From positions 1-43,894 of the forward strand of contig NZ_KQ948437.1 of assembly GCF_001514065.1 (NCBI RefSeq): DNA of 43,894 nucleotides, written 5' to 3'. Position 1 is the first letter of the stretch. The number at the start of each line of letters is the position of its first letter. A program made the position numbers and the translations under genes. Source of the stretch: Streptomyces antibioticus. GTDB lineage: Bacteria > Actinomycetota > Actinomycetes > Streptomycetales > Streptomycetaceae. Positions 5,676 through 14,322 of the stretch are shown piece after piece. The notes beneath the pieces are model-generated. The model was not told the origin of the DNA and made no database searches. It saw only the letters and a list, made by a program, of their open reading frames with translations.

Positions 5676-7382
5676 ATGCCGCGCGCAATCGTGCGCGCCC
5701 CCGGTCACGACCGAAGCCGCTCCCTTGGGTGGCTGTCGATTGCATGGATGGAGTACTTCGTCGTACACGGCCCCGGTGACGTCCAGGGCATGCCCGTACG
5801 GCATGGTGACGAGTACACAGGCTTCGTCGTCGACTGCTACGGCCTCGACGCCGACGGCCGACGCTTCTACGACTCCGCCTTCTTCTCACGCCCGAAGGGC
5901 TGCGACAAGTCGGGCCTAGGCGCCCGCCTGGCGCTCTTCGAGGCTCTCGGCCCAGCCCGTTTCGACGGGTGGGCTGAAGGCGGGGAGGTCTACCGCGACC
6001 CGTGGGGTCTTGGCTTCGAGTACGTCTACGAAGCCGGCGAGCCCATGGGGCGCCCTGTGTCCGTTCCGTACATCCGGATCATGGCCACGGAGGAAGGCCA
6101 GACGGGCAATGTTTTCGACACCGTTCACTTCAACCTGACCGACGAGGCGTCGCTCCTCAGCAGCATCCCGGGTCTCGACGTCGGGATCACCCGAATCAAC
6201 CTCCCCGACGGCGGAGAGATCACGCCGTCGACTGCCTCGTCCTCCTCGAAGGACGGCGGCAAGGAGACGTGGGTCTGTTTCGACGAAACCCACCTCTACA
6301 ACACGCCTGAACTGCGGCGCATGTACGCCACGGTGACGCGTAACCTCCGGAAGCGCAAGCGGCTCGCGGAACCGTGGTACCTCGAAACGACCACGATGTT
6401 CGCCCCCGGGCAAGACTCCGTCGCTGAGCGCACCTACGAGGAAGCCGAAGCGATCCGCGACGGTCGTAAGAAGCGCGGTCGTGCGCGGCTCATGTACGAC
6501 CACCGTTGGGGCGAGTGCCCCGACTTGAAGAACGAGGACGCTCTCCGTGCCGCTCTCATCGACGCCTACGGCGACGCCATGGAGTGGATGGACCTTGAGG
6601 CGCTCGTCGACGACTTCTACGACACGCGTAACGACTCCGCGGACGGACGGCGCTACTTCCTCAACTCCCGGACCGTCGCTTCGAATGCGTGGATGGACCC
6701 CGATGCGTGGGCCCTGTGCCGACGCGACGAGGAGATAGCCCCCGGCGAGCTCATCACGCTCGGGTTCGACGGCTCGATCAAGGATGACGCCACGGCCCTA
6801 TGCGCCTGTCGTGTCTCGGACGGTCACCTCATGCTCCTCGGGGTCTGGGAGAAGCCAGAGGGCGCCGAAGGCGAGGGTTGGCAGGTGGACCGCAACGCGG
6901 TCGACTCCGCCGTTGCCCGTGCTTTCGACACCTACGAAGTATGCGGCTTCTACGGCGACCCGCCTCACTGGCAGGACTACATCGACCGCTGGACGCGGGA
7001 CTTCGGCGACGACCTGAAGGTCCGGGCCACGCAGAAAGCCCCCATCGAGTGGTGGACCAATCGCCCGACGGCCATGGAGGCGAGCCTGAACCGGTTCGTC
7101 GAGGCCGTCGATGCGAAGGAGCTCTCACACGCGGAGTCCCTCGACCCTGACGTCTCTTCGGAGTACCTCCAGCGGGGCGCCCGCCTCACGCGCCACGTGC
7201 TGAACGCTCGTCGTCGCGAGATGGGCCGCAATCACATGGGCATCGGCAAGGAGCACGCCAAGTCGCCCAAGAAGATCGACGCCGCGATGGCGGCGTGCCT
7301 GGCCTACGAGTGCCGCGCCGACGCCGTGGCCGCAGGCATCACGAAGCGCAAGAAAAAGACCGGTCGACTAGTCGCCTTCTGA
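5676..7382 (+). CDS. terL: Terminase large subunit
   Basis: A 568-residue packaging ATPase/nuclease. The ATPase part has a Walker-A-like segment SRPKGCDKSGLG (about residues 71-82) and a Walker B strand TWVCFDETH (about 198-206). The C-terminal RNase H-like nuclease has LGFDGSIKDDATAL (about 361-374), GFYGDPPHW near 424 and KKIDAAMAACLA near 532. It drives DNA into the prohead powered by ATP and cuts at packaging sites. The GC-style Walker A resembles that of other actinophage terminases. Spacing places it in one late operon with terS and portal. Confidence 0.95.
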   Translation: MPRAIVRAPGHDRSRSLGWLSIAWMEYFVVHGPGDVQGMPVRHGDEYTGFVVDCYGLDADGRRFYDSAFFSRPKGCDKSGLGARLALFEALGPARFDGWAEGGEVYRDPWGLGFEYVYEAGEPMGRPVSVPYIRIMATEEGQTGNVFDTVHFNLTDEASLLSSIPGLDVGITRINLPDGGEITPSTASSSSKDGGKETWVCFDETHLYNTPELRRMYATVTRNLRKRKRLAEPWYLETTTMFAPGQDSVAERTYEEAEAIRDGRKKRGRARLMYDHRWGECPDLKNEDALRAALIDAYGDAMEWMDLEALVDDFYDTRNDSADGRRYFLNSRTVASNAWMDPDAWALCRRDEEIAPGELITLGFDGSIKDDATALCACRVSDGHLMLLGVWEKPEGAEGEGWQVDRNAVDSAVARAFDTYEVCGFYGDPPHWQDYIDRWTRDFGDDLKVRATQKAPIEWWTNRPTAMEASLNRFVEAVDAKELSHAESLDPDVSSEYLQRGARLTRHVLNARRREMGRNHMGIGKEHAKSPKKIDAAMAACLAYECRADAVAAGITKRKKKTGRLVAF

Positions 7383-7395
7383 GGGAGGTCCGTAA

Positions 7396-8916
7396 GTGCC
7401 TATCGATGCTTCGAAGGTGGAGTCTCCCGGGTGGTGGCTTCAGCGTCTCGGGAAGAAGCTCCTCGACGAGCGTGAGGACAGCACCGGCACCGACGGTGAG
7501 ACGACCCCGGGACTCGACACGCTCCGGGACTTCGCCGAAGGGCGTCCGCCTGTCCCTCACGTGCTGGGGGTCGACCCGCGTGAAGCTCGCGAGTGGATGA
7601 AGGACGCGCGGACCAACTGGACCGCTCTCGTCCTCGACTCCCCGGCGGAGCGAATGCACGTCGACGGGTTCCGCTTCGGTGACCCGGACGACGACAGTGA
7701 GGACGCGCGTAAGGCCGACACGGACGCTAACCGCATCTGGCAGGAGAACAGCCTCGACGCGGACGCCGACCTCATTCACTACGGCGCGCTCTCGCAGCGA
7801 CGGGCGTTCGCTCTCGTCGAGCGTGGCGACGACGGCCGCCCGGTCATCACCCACGAGACACCGCGTCAGGTGGCCGTCGAGCACGAACAGGGGAGTCGGC
7901 GGAAGCTCGCGGCTGGTCTGAAGCTCTGGCGCGACGACTGGACGGGGAACACGCGGGCCACGCTGTGGACGCCGGATCGGATCTTCGACTTCGTGTCGGA
8001 GACGGACCTCGTCCAGTTCTCCGGGAACGCCGCGGAGCTCCGCGGGTGGGATGCCCTCGTCCTCCCGGACTCGCCTGACGGTGAGCGTCCGAACGATCTG
8101 GGCATGGTCCCGCTCGTCCCCTTCATCAACCGCCGTAACCGACGGCTGACGGGGTTCGCGGAACATGAGGACGTACTGACGATCCAGAACCGGATCAACC
8201 TCAGCTTGATCAACCTCCTCGCTGCGATGAAGTACGGCGCGTTCCGGCAGAGGTGGGCCGCAGGTCTGGAGGTCGGGGAAGACCCCGTCACCGGGAAGGC
8301 CATCGAACCGTTCCAGCTCGACATCCGGCGTCTGTGGACGACGGACGACGCTGAGGTGAAGTTCGGCGAGTTCGCCGCGACGGACCTCAAGCCGTACGTC
8401 GCTGCCGTTCAGTCGGCTGTTCAGGATCTCGCGGCCATCTCCAGGACGCCCCCGCACTACCTGATCGGAGCTGTCGTCAACGTCTCCGGCGACGCGCTGA
8501 AGGCTGCGGAGACGGGATTGATCAGCAAGGTTCGTGATCGTCAGCGATCCTTCGGTGAGAGCTGGGAACAGACCATGCGGCTTGCCTTCCGTGTCCTCGG
8601 TGACGAGGCGAAGGCGACGACTTTCACCGCTGAGACCCTGTGGCGTGACCCGGAGTCCCGCAGCATTGCGGAGCTCGCGGACGCTGCCGTGAAGAAGAGC
8701 ACCGCGGGTGTTCCGTGGCGTCAGCGCATGGAGGACATGGGCTACACGCCGGCGCAGATCTCCCGCATGGAGATCGACCGGGCGGCGGACGCCATCAACG
8801 CGCAGACGGCTACCGACCCGACGGCGCCTCAGCCGACGTCCCTCGACGATGCTCGCGCGGCGCGTGACCAGCGGCCCGTGATCGGGCGGGGTGATGATGG
8901 CGCTATCGCGGCTTGA
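7396..8916 (+). CDS. Portal protein
   Basis: A 506-residue protein that would form the dodecameric portal at the head vertex. The GTG start has GAGGGAGGT upstream. The order after terminase and before a MuF-like protein, the length, and blocks such as GMVPLVPFINRRN, NRINLSLINLLAAMKYGAFRQRW and SRTPPHYLIGAVVNVSGDALKAAE are characteristic of SPP1/HK97-type portals. The C-terminal tail is acidic and flexible. It overlaps the next gene by 20 bases, suggesting translational coupling. Confidence 0.94.
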   Translation: MPIDASKVESPGWWLQRLGKKLLDEREDSTGTDGETTPGLDTLRDFAEGRPPVPHVLGVDPREAREWMKDARTNWTALVLDSPAERMHVDGFRFGDPDDDSEDARKADTDANRIWQENSLDADADLIHYGALSQRRAFALVERGDDGRPVITHETPRQVAVEHEQGSRRKLAAGLKLWRDDWTGNTRATLWTPDRIFDFVSETDLVQFSGNAAELRGWDALVLPDSPDGERPNDLGMVPLVPFINRRNRRLTGFAEHEDVLTIQNRINLSLINLLAAMKYGAFRQRWAAGLEVGEDPVTGKAIEPFQLDIRRLWTTDDAEVKFGEFAATDLKPYVAAVQSAVQDLAAISRTPPHYLIGAVVNVSGDALKAAETGLISKVRDRQRSFGESWEQTMRLAFRVLGDEAKATTFTAETLWRDPESRSIAELADAAVKKSTAGVPWRQRMEDMGYTPAQISRMEIDRAADAINAQTATDPTAPQPTSLDDARAARDQRPVIGRGDDGAIAA

Positions 8917-9706
8917 CCGGCAGTACGGCGCGGCAGTCCGGAGCGTATGGACGAACGTCCTCGGGCGCGTCAACCGCTCGTGGTCGGGGCTTGGGTCCTG
9001 GCGAGACGCAGATGTCCGCACCTTCCAGCGGCAGACGCTTCCGATCATCCTCGCCGGCGAGCGACGGGTAGCGAACCTGACGGCGTCCTACCTGGATCAG
9101 CTGAACCGGGCTAGCAACCCTCGCGCCCGCAACATCGCTTTCGATGTGGACGCCGTTACGGGGAAGGCTTTGCGCGGTGTCGACCCGACTGAGGTCTACG
9201 AGCGCCCCTTCAAGGAAGTGTGGACGGCGCTCTCAAACGGAGAAGCGCTGGACGCTGCCGTCGCCCGCGGAGCTCACCGACTGGAGACCATCGCGAAGAC
9301 GGACCTCCAGCTCGCCCGGACGCACACGGTGCGGGAGGTTGCGGCGGACATGCCGCGCTTCACCTACACCGTGCGCGAGCTCCAGGGTGAGTACGACTGC
9401 GCGCTCTGCATGATCGCGTCGACGCAGAGGTACCACAAGCGCGATCTCGCCCCGATCCACCCCGGCTGTGACTGCCTCGTCAAGACGGTCACGGCCGACT
9501 ACGACCCGGGGCAGGTCATCGACGAGGAGTTCCTCAACCGCGTTCACGACGCCGTGGAGAGCGCCCTCGGGGAGTTCGACCGCGGAGGACGAGCGGTCGA
9601 CTACCGAAAGATCATCGTCTCTCGCGAGCACGGCGAGATCGGGCCCGTTCTGGGCTACCGGGGGCAGCGCTTCACGGGCCCCGACGACATCAACCTTCCG
9701 ACCTGA
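8897..9706 (+). CDS. MuF-like minor head protein (SPP1 gp7 family)
   Basis: A 269-residue head morphogenesis protein. The C-terminal MuF domain is marked by CALCMIASTQRYHKRDLAPIHPGCDCLV (first Cys near residue 168), whose CxxC and HPGCDC motif is diagnostic. The helical N-terminus is typical of the portal-binding part. ATG codons at 8894 and 8897 and GTG 8891 are all possible; GGGCGGGG favours 8897. Some members eject with the DNA or act on host targets, but no toxin domain follows here. The C-terminal part after the motif is about 80 residues. Confidence 0.88.
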   Translation: MALSRLDRQYGAAVRSVWTNVLGRVNRSWSGLGSWRDADVRTFQRQTLPIILAGERRVANLTASYLDQLNRASNPRARNIAFDVDAVTGKALRGVDPTEVYERPFKEVWTALSNGEALDAAVARGAHRLETIAKTDLQLARTHTVREVAADMPRFTYTVRELQGEYDCALCMIASTQRYHKRDLAPIHPGCDCLVKTVTADYDPGQVIDEEFLNRVHDAVESALGEFDRGGRAVDYRKIIVSREHGEIGPVLGYRGQRFTGPDDINLPT

Positions 9707-9748
9707 CGCCCGCCATGGGCCGACGACACCCGACAGGGGTTCTTCAGC

Positions 9749-10411
9749 ATGCCTCGACGCACTCTCGCACGCCGCAACGCGCTTCTGACTCTGGCTCACG
9801 AGCCCTGGACGCTCTTCGAGGCAGACCCGGGCACCGGAGGCGGTGGGGGCGGTACCGGTGCGCCGGCCGTCAACGAGCACGGCTTCCCGGACAACACTCC
9901 GGTTGCCGACATGCCCGCGGAGCAGCAAGCCGCGTACTGGAAGCACCACGCGAGGAAGCACGAACAGCGCGCGAGTCAGGCCCCGGATGCCGCGGAGATC
10001 CAGCGGCTGAAGGACCGTGATGCCGCCCTGAAGGCGATCGAAGAGCAGAACCTGACCGACGCCCAGCGCGCGGACCACGAGCGCCAGACACTCACGCAGG
10101 AGCGCGACTCCGCGCAGTCCTCCGTGACGACGCTCACCGACGAGAACGCGCGCCTGAAGGTCGCCCTGGCGAAGGGGCTGACGCTCGAACAGGCGGAGCG
10201 ACTCCGCGGCTCTACGCAGGCGGAGTTGGAGGCCGACGCCGACACGCTCCTGAGCCTCTTCGGTGGCTCCGGCTCCAACTCGGGTCAGGGCACGGGCACT
10301 ACGCCTCCGCCCCCGCGCTCCGGTGGCAACCGGGGCGGCGACGTCGGCAACCCCGGATCTATCAGCGCAGGTGCTGACCGCTACGCGCAGAAGCACCGCA
10401 AGCAGCAGTAA
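9749..10411 (+). CDS. Scaffolding protein
   Basis: A 220-residue protein with a Gly-rich N-terminal region, a long charged coiled coil (about residues 75-155, containing QRLKDRDAALKAIEEQN) and a Gly/Ser/Pro-rich basic tail ending YAQKHRKQQ. This is the usual shape of a capsid scaffold that is lost after prohead assembly. The position between MuF and decoration/capsid genes agrees. The ribosome site before ATG is weak. Confidence 0.85.
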   Translation: MPRRTLARRNALLTLAHEPWTLFEADPGTGGGGGGTGAPAVNEHGFPDNTPVADMPAEQQAAYWKHHARKHEQRASQAPDAAEIQRLKDRDAALKAIEEQNLTDAQRADHERQTLTQERDSAQSSVTTLTDENARLKVALAKGLTLEQAERLRGSTQAELEADADTLLSLFGGSGSNSGQGTGTTPPPPRSGGNRGGDVGNPGSISAGADRYAQKHRKQQ

Positions 10412-10432
10412 CCACCCACCATCGGAGGACAG

Positions 10433-10828
10433 ATGGACCTCAGCTTGAAGGTCGAGTCGTTCACGCAGGACAAGCGCAATTGGCTGGGGTCCGCCCACGG
10501 CACCGACGCGCCTGTCTCCGTGACGCTCGACGTCTCCAAGTTCACCGCCGGCACGCACTACCCGGACGGCTACATCAAGTCGGGGATTCCCCTCGGCAAG
10601 GTGACCGCGACGGGCCTCTACGGGCCGTACGACGACGCGGCCTCGGATGGCCGACAGACGGCCGTCGGCTTCCTCTTCACCGCGCAGGACGTGAACGCCC
10701 GCGGCGTCGCCTCGACGAAGGTCGTGGGCTCGATGCTCCTGCACTGCTTCATCCGTGAGGCGAAGCTCCCCGTCGCCATCGACGCAGCCGGAAAGACCGA
10801 CGTCGCCGGCCGCATCATCTTCGTCTGA
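10433..10828 (+). CDS. Head decoration protein
   Basis: A 131-residue beta-rich protein (YPDGYIKSGIPLGKVT, GFLFTAQDVN) like the lambda gpD-type or HK97-fold-associated decoration proteins that stabilise expanded capsids. Such genes lie exactly between scaffold and major capsid genes, as here. CGGAGGACAG gives a clear ribosome site. The assignment combines context with sequence style. Confidence 0.8.
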   Translation: MDLSLKVESFTQDKRNWLGSAHGTDAPVSVTLDVSKFTAGTHYPDGYIKSGIPLGKVTATGLYGPYDDAASDGRQTAVGFLFTAQDVNARGVASTKVVGSMLLHCFIREAKLPVAIDAAGKTDVAGRIIFV

Positions 10829-10838
10829 GAGGTAGAGC

Positions 10839-11858
10839 ATGCAGCTCTTCACTGAGTACGCGACCCCCGCGGAGCTGACGGGATACGCCCGCGCTGCGCT
10901 CCGGGACCGCGAGGAGAATCAGTTCTCCCTCAACCGTTGGCTCCCCAACGACACGATCAACGACCTGACCTACCGGTTCAACCGGGGTGGCGGTGGCCTC
11001 GTCGAGGCGGCCGTGTACCGGGCGTACGACGCTGAGTCGGACATCGGTACCCGTGCCGGCGCTACGCGCGTGAGCGGCGAACTGCCGCCCATCTCGCGGA
11101 AGATGCCCGTCGGCGAGTACGAGCAGATCCGTATGCGGAACGTCGACACGCAGGCGGCGGAGATCCGGGACGCGATGGAGGCCGACTCCGTCAAGCTCGT
11201 CAACGCCATCGCTGCTCGTGTCGAGCTCGCCCGTGGCGACGCGATCTTCAACGGTTCCGTGACGATCAACGAGAACCGGGTGAGCGCGAGCGTCGACTTC
11301 GGTCGTAACGCGGCGCACAACGTGACGGCCGCGATCCTGTTCAGCTCGACGGAGACGTCCCTCGCGTACGACTACTTCCAGTCGTGGTTGGACACCTACG
11401 TCGCCACGAACGGGAGCCTCCCCGGCGCGACGCTGATGTCCCGGAAGATCTACAACTTCCTCCGCCGGAACAAGCAGCTCCGGGAGCTCTTCGCCGGCTC
11501 GACGAACGCCCCCACGGTGCTCACCCGCGATCAGCTCACGTCGGTGCTGGGCGACTTCGACATCCCGGAGCCGATCATCTACGACGCTCAGGTGTCGGTC
11601 GACGGTGTGGCAACGCGAGTCACTCCCGAAGACAAGCTCGCGTTCCTCCCGGCGCAGGGTGACGCTCTCGGCAAGACCCTCTGGGGCGTCCCCGTCGAGG
11701 CCAACGACCCGCGGTACGGCCTCCAGGGCGATGCGGCCGGCGTGGCTGTGGGTGGCTACAAGTCCGAGGACCCGCAGACCGTGTGGACGCGCGCGACCTC
11801 GATCGTCCTCCCGGTGCTGGGCAACCCCGACCTGACGTTCGTCGCTGACGTCCTCTGA
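10839..11858 (+). CDS. Major capsid protein
   Basis: A 339-residue protein resembling the phage capsid E family (HK97 fold). The N-terminal blocks EENQFSLNRWLPNDTINDL and the segments MPVGEYEQIRMRNVDTQAAEIRDAMEAD and GATLMSRKIYNFLRRNKQLRE are typical. A C-terminal EDPQTVWTRATSIVLPVLGNPDLTFVADVL strand is also typical. GAGGTAGAGC precedes ATG, ten bases after the decoration gene. It builds the icosahedral shell. Confidence 0.93.
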   Translation: MQLFTEYATPAELTGYARAALRDREENQFSLNRWLPNDTINDLTYRFNRGGGGLVEAAVYRAYDAESDIGTRAGATRVSGELPPISRKMPVGEYEQIRMRNVDTQAAEIRDAMEADSVKLVNAIAARVELARGDAIFNGSVTINENRVSASVDFGRNAAHNVTAAILFSSTETSLAYDYFQSWLDTYVATNGSLPGATLMSRKIYNFLRRNKQLRELFAGSTNAPTVLTRDQLTSVLGDFDIPEPIIYDAQVSVDGVATRVTPEDKLAFLPAQGDALGKTLWGVPVEANDPRYGLQGDAAGVAVGGYKSEDPQTVWTRATSIVLPVLGNPDLTFVADVL

Positions 11859-11881
11859 CCTGAAACGCGAGGCATTCACGC

Positions 11882-12121
11882 ATGGCAACCCTGGCAACGA
11901 ACGTCCACGTGACGGACGAGAGCGGGACGGCCCACGTGTTCGGCCCCGCGGACGAGGTCCCCGAGTGGGCTCAGGTACTCATCGACAATCCGAAGGCGTG
12001 GGCGGAGGCTCCGAGTCCCGCAAAACGACTCACGGAGCTAGAGCCCGCGCCTGCGGTGAAGGCCCCGTCGAAGCGTGCCGCACCGCGACGGAAGGCGGCG
12101 GCGAGTGGATCTGCTGACTAA
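11882..12121 (+). CDS. Small head-region protein, unknown function
   Basis: A 79-residue protein: an N-terminal beta-rich part (ATNVHVTDESGTAHVFGPADEVPEWA) similar to small proteins found after actinophage capsid genes, then a Lys/Ala/Arg-rich basic tail. The tail contains an operator-like repeat at 12018-12035, which encodes AKRLTE. It overlaps the next gene by 17 bases. The basic tail could bind DNA, but no function is recognised. Confidence 0.75.
   Translation: MATLATNVHVTDESGTAHVFGPADEVPEWAQVLIDNPKAWAEAPSPAKRLTELEPAPAVKAPSKRAAPRRKAAASGSAD
12018..12035 (+). promoter_or_regulatory. Operator-like repeat, copy 1 (inside a gene)
   Basis: CCGCAAAACGACTCACGG differs from the best palindrome at 14264 only at positions 4 and 5. 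It is the only copy wholly inside a coding frame, and it weakens the outer symmetry, so it may be a weak site or coincidence. Confidence 0.35.
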
Positions 12122-12485
12122 GACGCAGCTCGAAGCGCTGACGAGCCGTACGTACACGCCAGACGAGTACGACGTCATCTCGATGATGACGCTCGACAGC
12201 ATCCGAGGTGAGGTGGGGGACCGGATCACGGACCCCCCTCAGCCGGGAATCAGGTCGGTGGCGCTGACCATCGCCGCACGAGTCCTCGTGAACGCTGCGG
12301 GCGTCAGCTCAGAGCAAGCGGGCGGAATGCTGATCTCGTACTTCGCGACGCAGATCGGTAAGGCCATAACGGCGGACGAGCGGCGGACCCTCCGGCGAGC
12401 CGTGGGTCTGTCGGCGGGCGCGTCCTCACTGGACATCGCACCCCGTGAGTGCGGTCCGACGGTGACGGTCTGGAGGGCGCAATGA
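12105..12485 (+). CDS. Head-tail connector protein
   Basis: A 126-residue helical protein (MTLDSIRGEVGDRI, VALTIAARVLVNAAG, ERRTLRRAVG), like the gp6/gp15-type adaptors that extend the portal channel. GTG12105 is chosen because the upstream part of the frame is shared with the previous gene and GGCGGCG lies before it. Its stop codon overlaps the next start as ATGA. Confidence 0.75.
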   Translation: MDLLTKTQLEALTSRTYTPDEYDVISMMTLDSIRGEVGDRITDPPQPGIRSVALTIAARVLVNAAGVSSEQAGGMLISYFATQIGKAITADERRTLRRAVGLSAGASSLDIAPRECGPTVTVWRAQ

Positions 12486-12835
12486 CCCTCAAAGCTCGCC
12501 TCATGTCGGAGACGCTCATCATCGAGCGGACCGGGACGCCTATCCGCGACTCGGCGGGCTCCGTGGTGCCGGGAACGAAGGTACAGATCACCGTGACCGG
12601 CTGCGGGATCATCAGCCCGTACGGCGTCACGGTCGGCAGTTCCTCGGAGACGCACAACGCGTCGAACACCGTCGACACGGACCGCGTCTTCGTGGCGCCC
12701 CTCGGCACTGACGTACGTCCTGACGACGTCATCATCCGCGGCACGGAGCGATGGTCAGTCACAGGGCGACCGATGGTCCTACCGCTGACGTCCCTCGCCC
12801 GCGTCGAAGCCCCTGTTGAGTGGGTGACCGGCTGA
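12482..12835 (+). CDS. Head-tail stopper or adaptor
   Basis: A 117-residue beta-rich protein starting MTLKARLMSETLIIERTGT, of the size and position of SPP1 gp16 / HK97 gp7-like head completion proteins. The repeated strand pattern (VQITVTGCGIISPYGV, DDVIIRGTERWSVTGRP) fits a small barrel. ATGA overlap with the gene before and TGATG with the gene after show tight coupling. Confidence 0.72.
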   Translation: MTLKARLMSETLIIERTGTPIRDSAGSVVPGTKVQITVTGCGIISPYGVTVGSSSETHNASNTVDTDRVFVAPLGTDVRPDDVIIRGTERWSVTGRPMVLPLTSLARVEAPVEWVTG

Positions 12836-13203
12836 TGGCGAGTCAGTTCCGGTCGAAGTACACCGGTCGGTACTCCGGTATCGGACGCATGCTTCAACGC
12901 CCCGGAGTTCAGCGAGCCTGCCGCAAGGCGGCCGTCGAGATGAAGGGGATATGCGAGGGGATCGCTCCTGTCGGCGACCCCGCAGACGGAGACCGTCACC
13001 CGGGCGCCTACAAAGAAGCGTTCGACGTCGTTCCGCTCTGGAAGAACGTCCCCTTCCGCGGCAAGCCGCGATTCCGTGCCGGCGCGAGGCTCATCAACAC
13101 CGCTCCGCATGCCTGGCGCGTGGAGTACGGCGACGGACGAGTCCCGCGGTACGCGGTCATGCAACGGGCCATCGACACGATGAAGGCGGCGCACAGTGGC
13201 TGA
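12835..13203 (+). CDS. Tail completion protein (HK97 gp10-like)
   Basis: A 122-residue protein with an RKAAVEMKGICEGIAPVGDP...HPGAYKEAF block and AWRVEYGDGR, the usual pattern of HK97 gp10/minor-tail-joining proteins. It starts at the ATG in TGATG rather than the upstream GTG. The short basic N-terminus is typical. Confidence 0.75.
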   Translation: MASQFRSKYTGRYSGIGRMLQRPGVQRACRKAAVEMKGICEGIAPVGDPADGDRHPGAYKEAFDVVPLWKNVPFRGKPRFRAGARLINTAPHAWRVEYGDGRVPRYAVMQRAIDTMKAAHSG

Positions 13204-13561
13204 CATCGAAGCCGTTCTCAACCCGTGGGCAGAGCAGACCTTCGGGGTCTTCGCCGGCGCTGAGACACCTGCCGATCTGGAGGAGCGCCTCCCCGTCATC
13301 CGCATCGAGCGGGGCGGAGGCAGCGACGACCGGTTCTCCCGAAGCCCCCGCGTCTATGTCGACGTCTTCGCGGCCACGGCAGACGAGGCACGCACCCTGG
13401 CAAACGCCATACGGGACGCGCTCCTCTTCCTCCGCGGCCCTGTCCCTGGCGCCGTGATTCGCGACGTCCGATGCGACTCCGGCCCCTCCCGGCAACCGTG
13501 GGCGAACACCGAGATTCATCGACGGGGCGCGACGTACACCGTGAGCCTCCGGGACGCGTAA
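13196..13561 (+). CDS. Tail terminator protein
   Basis: A 121-residue protein with GTG start overlapping the previous gene by eight bases. The fold signature is helix, then strands (LPVIRIERGGGSDDRF, RVYVDVFAATADEARTLANAIRDALL) and a final strand TYTVSLRDA. This is typical of gpU/gp17-like tail terminators that cap tail length. Position just before the tube protein agrees. Confidence 0.77.
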   Translation: MADIEAVLNPWAEQTFGVFAGAETPADLEERLPVIRIERGGGSDDRFSRSPRVYVDVFAATADEARTLANAIRDALLFLRGPVPGAVIRDVRCDSGPSRQPWANTEIHRRGATYTVSLRDA

Positions 13562-13618
13562 ACCACTGACACTCTGACCCGCCTGCCGCGGGTCTCTCGC
13601 ATGCCCCGTGGAGGGTTC

Positions 13619-14212
13619 ATGGATACCCGCAATGCCGACCTGACGTTCGGCGCAACCGACTACCTCGTCTACATGGCGGCCATCAACACGGCGAAGCCCA
13701 CCGGGTTCGCCGACCCGGCGACGCCGTGGCAAATGCTCGGGTGGGTGACCACCGAAGGCGGGCTCTTCAAGATCGAGGAGGAGACCAAGGATGTCGACGC
13801 GGCCGGCTCCCTGGAGCCGATCCGGACCCTGAGCACCAAGTCCACGAAGTCGCTTCAGGTGACCTTCCTGGAGGGTCTGAACCCGCTGGTCCGGTCCCTG
13901 TACGACAACGTCCCCATCACGTCCCTGGAGCCGTCCGAGACGACCGGCATCGCCTCGTACGACCTCCCCGACAAGCCGAACGATCTGCGATACGCGTTCG
14001 TCTTCGACACGCTCGACGGGGACAAAAGGATGAGGCTCTACATGCCGAACGGCAAGGTAGTGGACCGCGGGGACGAACAGCCCCAGACCACCGACGTCAT
14101 GCCGGTTCAGATGAGCTTCCGCTTCTACAAGGGAGCCACGGCGAAGGCCGTCAACCGCTCGATCGACTACGGCGACGTGGACGTCTCGGGCTTCTTCCCG
14201 ACCACGCCGTAA
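13619..14212 (+). CDS. Major tail (tube) protein
   Basis: A 197-residue protein starting MDTRNADLTFGATDYLVYMA, with features of siphophage tube proteins: GWVTTEGGLFKIEEETKDVDAAGSLEPIRTL, a beta-hairpin for ring stacking, and VMPVQMSFRFYKGA. GTGGAGGG before ATG13619 favours this start; ATG13601 would add six residues. A very strong terminator follows, so this gene probably ends a heavily expressed structural transcript. Confidence 0.88.
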   Translation: MDTRNADLTFGATDYLVYMAAINTAKPTGFADPATPWQMLGWVTTEGGLFKIEEETKDVDAAGSLEPIRTLSTKSTKSLQVTFLEGLNPLVRSLYDNVPITSLEPSETTGIASYDLPDKPNDLRYAFVFDTLDGDKRMRLYMPNGKVVDRGDEQPQTTDVMPVQMSFRFYKGATAKAVNRSIDYGDVDVSGFFPTTP

Positions 14213-14218
14213 GTGACT

Positions 14219-14254
14219 AGCGGGGCCCGTATCTGCGCGGGTCCGGGCCCCGCT
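14219..14254 (+). terminator. Strong hairpin after tail tube gene
   Basis: Eleven perfect pairs, AGCGGGGCCCG/CGGGCCCCGCT, with a 14-base loop and no T run. It lies between the tube gene and the tail chaperones, a common point for reducing downstream expression. An operator-like palindrome starts ten bases later. Confidence 0.7.
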
Positions 14255-14263
14255 GCATGACCA

Positions 14264-14281
14264 CCGTGAAACGACTCACGG
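14264..14281 (+). promoter_or_regulatory. Operator-like palindrome, copy 2 (best match)
   Basis: CCGTGAAACGACTCACGG has perfect six-base arms CCGTGA/TCACGG around AACGAC. It is the most symmetrical of six copies and lies between the terminator hairpin and the tail chaperone gene. Confidence 0.55.
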
Positions 14282-14322
14282 AACGACCCGCGCGCACCCA
14301 TCTGAGAGAGGCAGACCCGCGC

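Noticed and set aside
7339-9048. 569-residue open frame on the minus strand opposite the portal gene
   Set aside because: High GC gives long antisense frames; it has no ribosome site or domain, and the plus-strand portal is clear.
9233-10852. 539-residue open frame on the minus strand opposite scaffold and decoration genes
   Set aside because: Mirror of real genes, with composition set by their codon bias and no recognisable domain.
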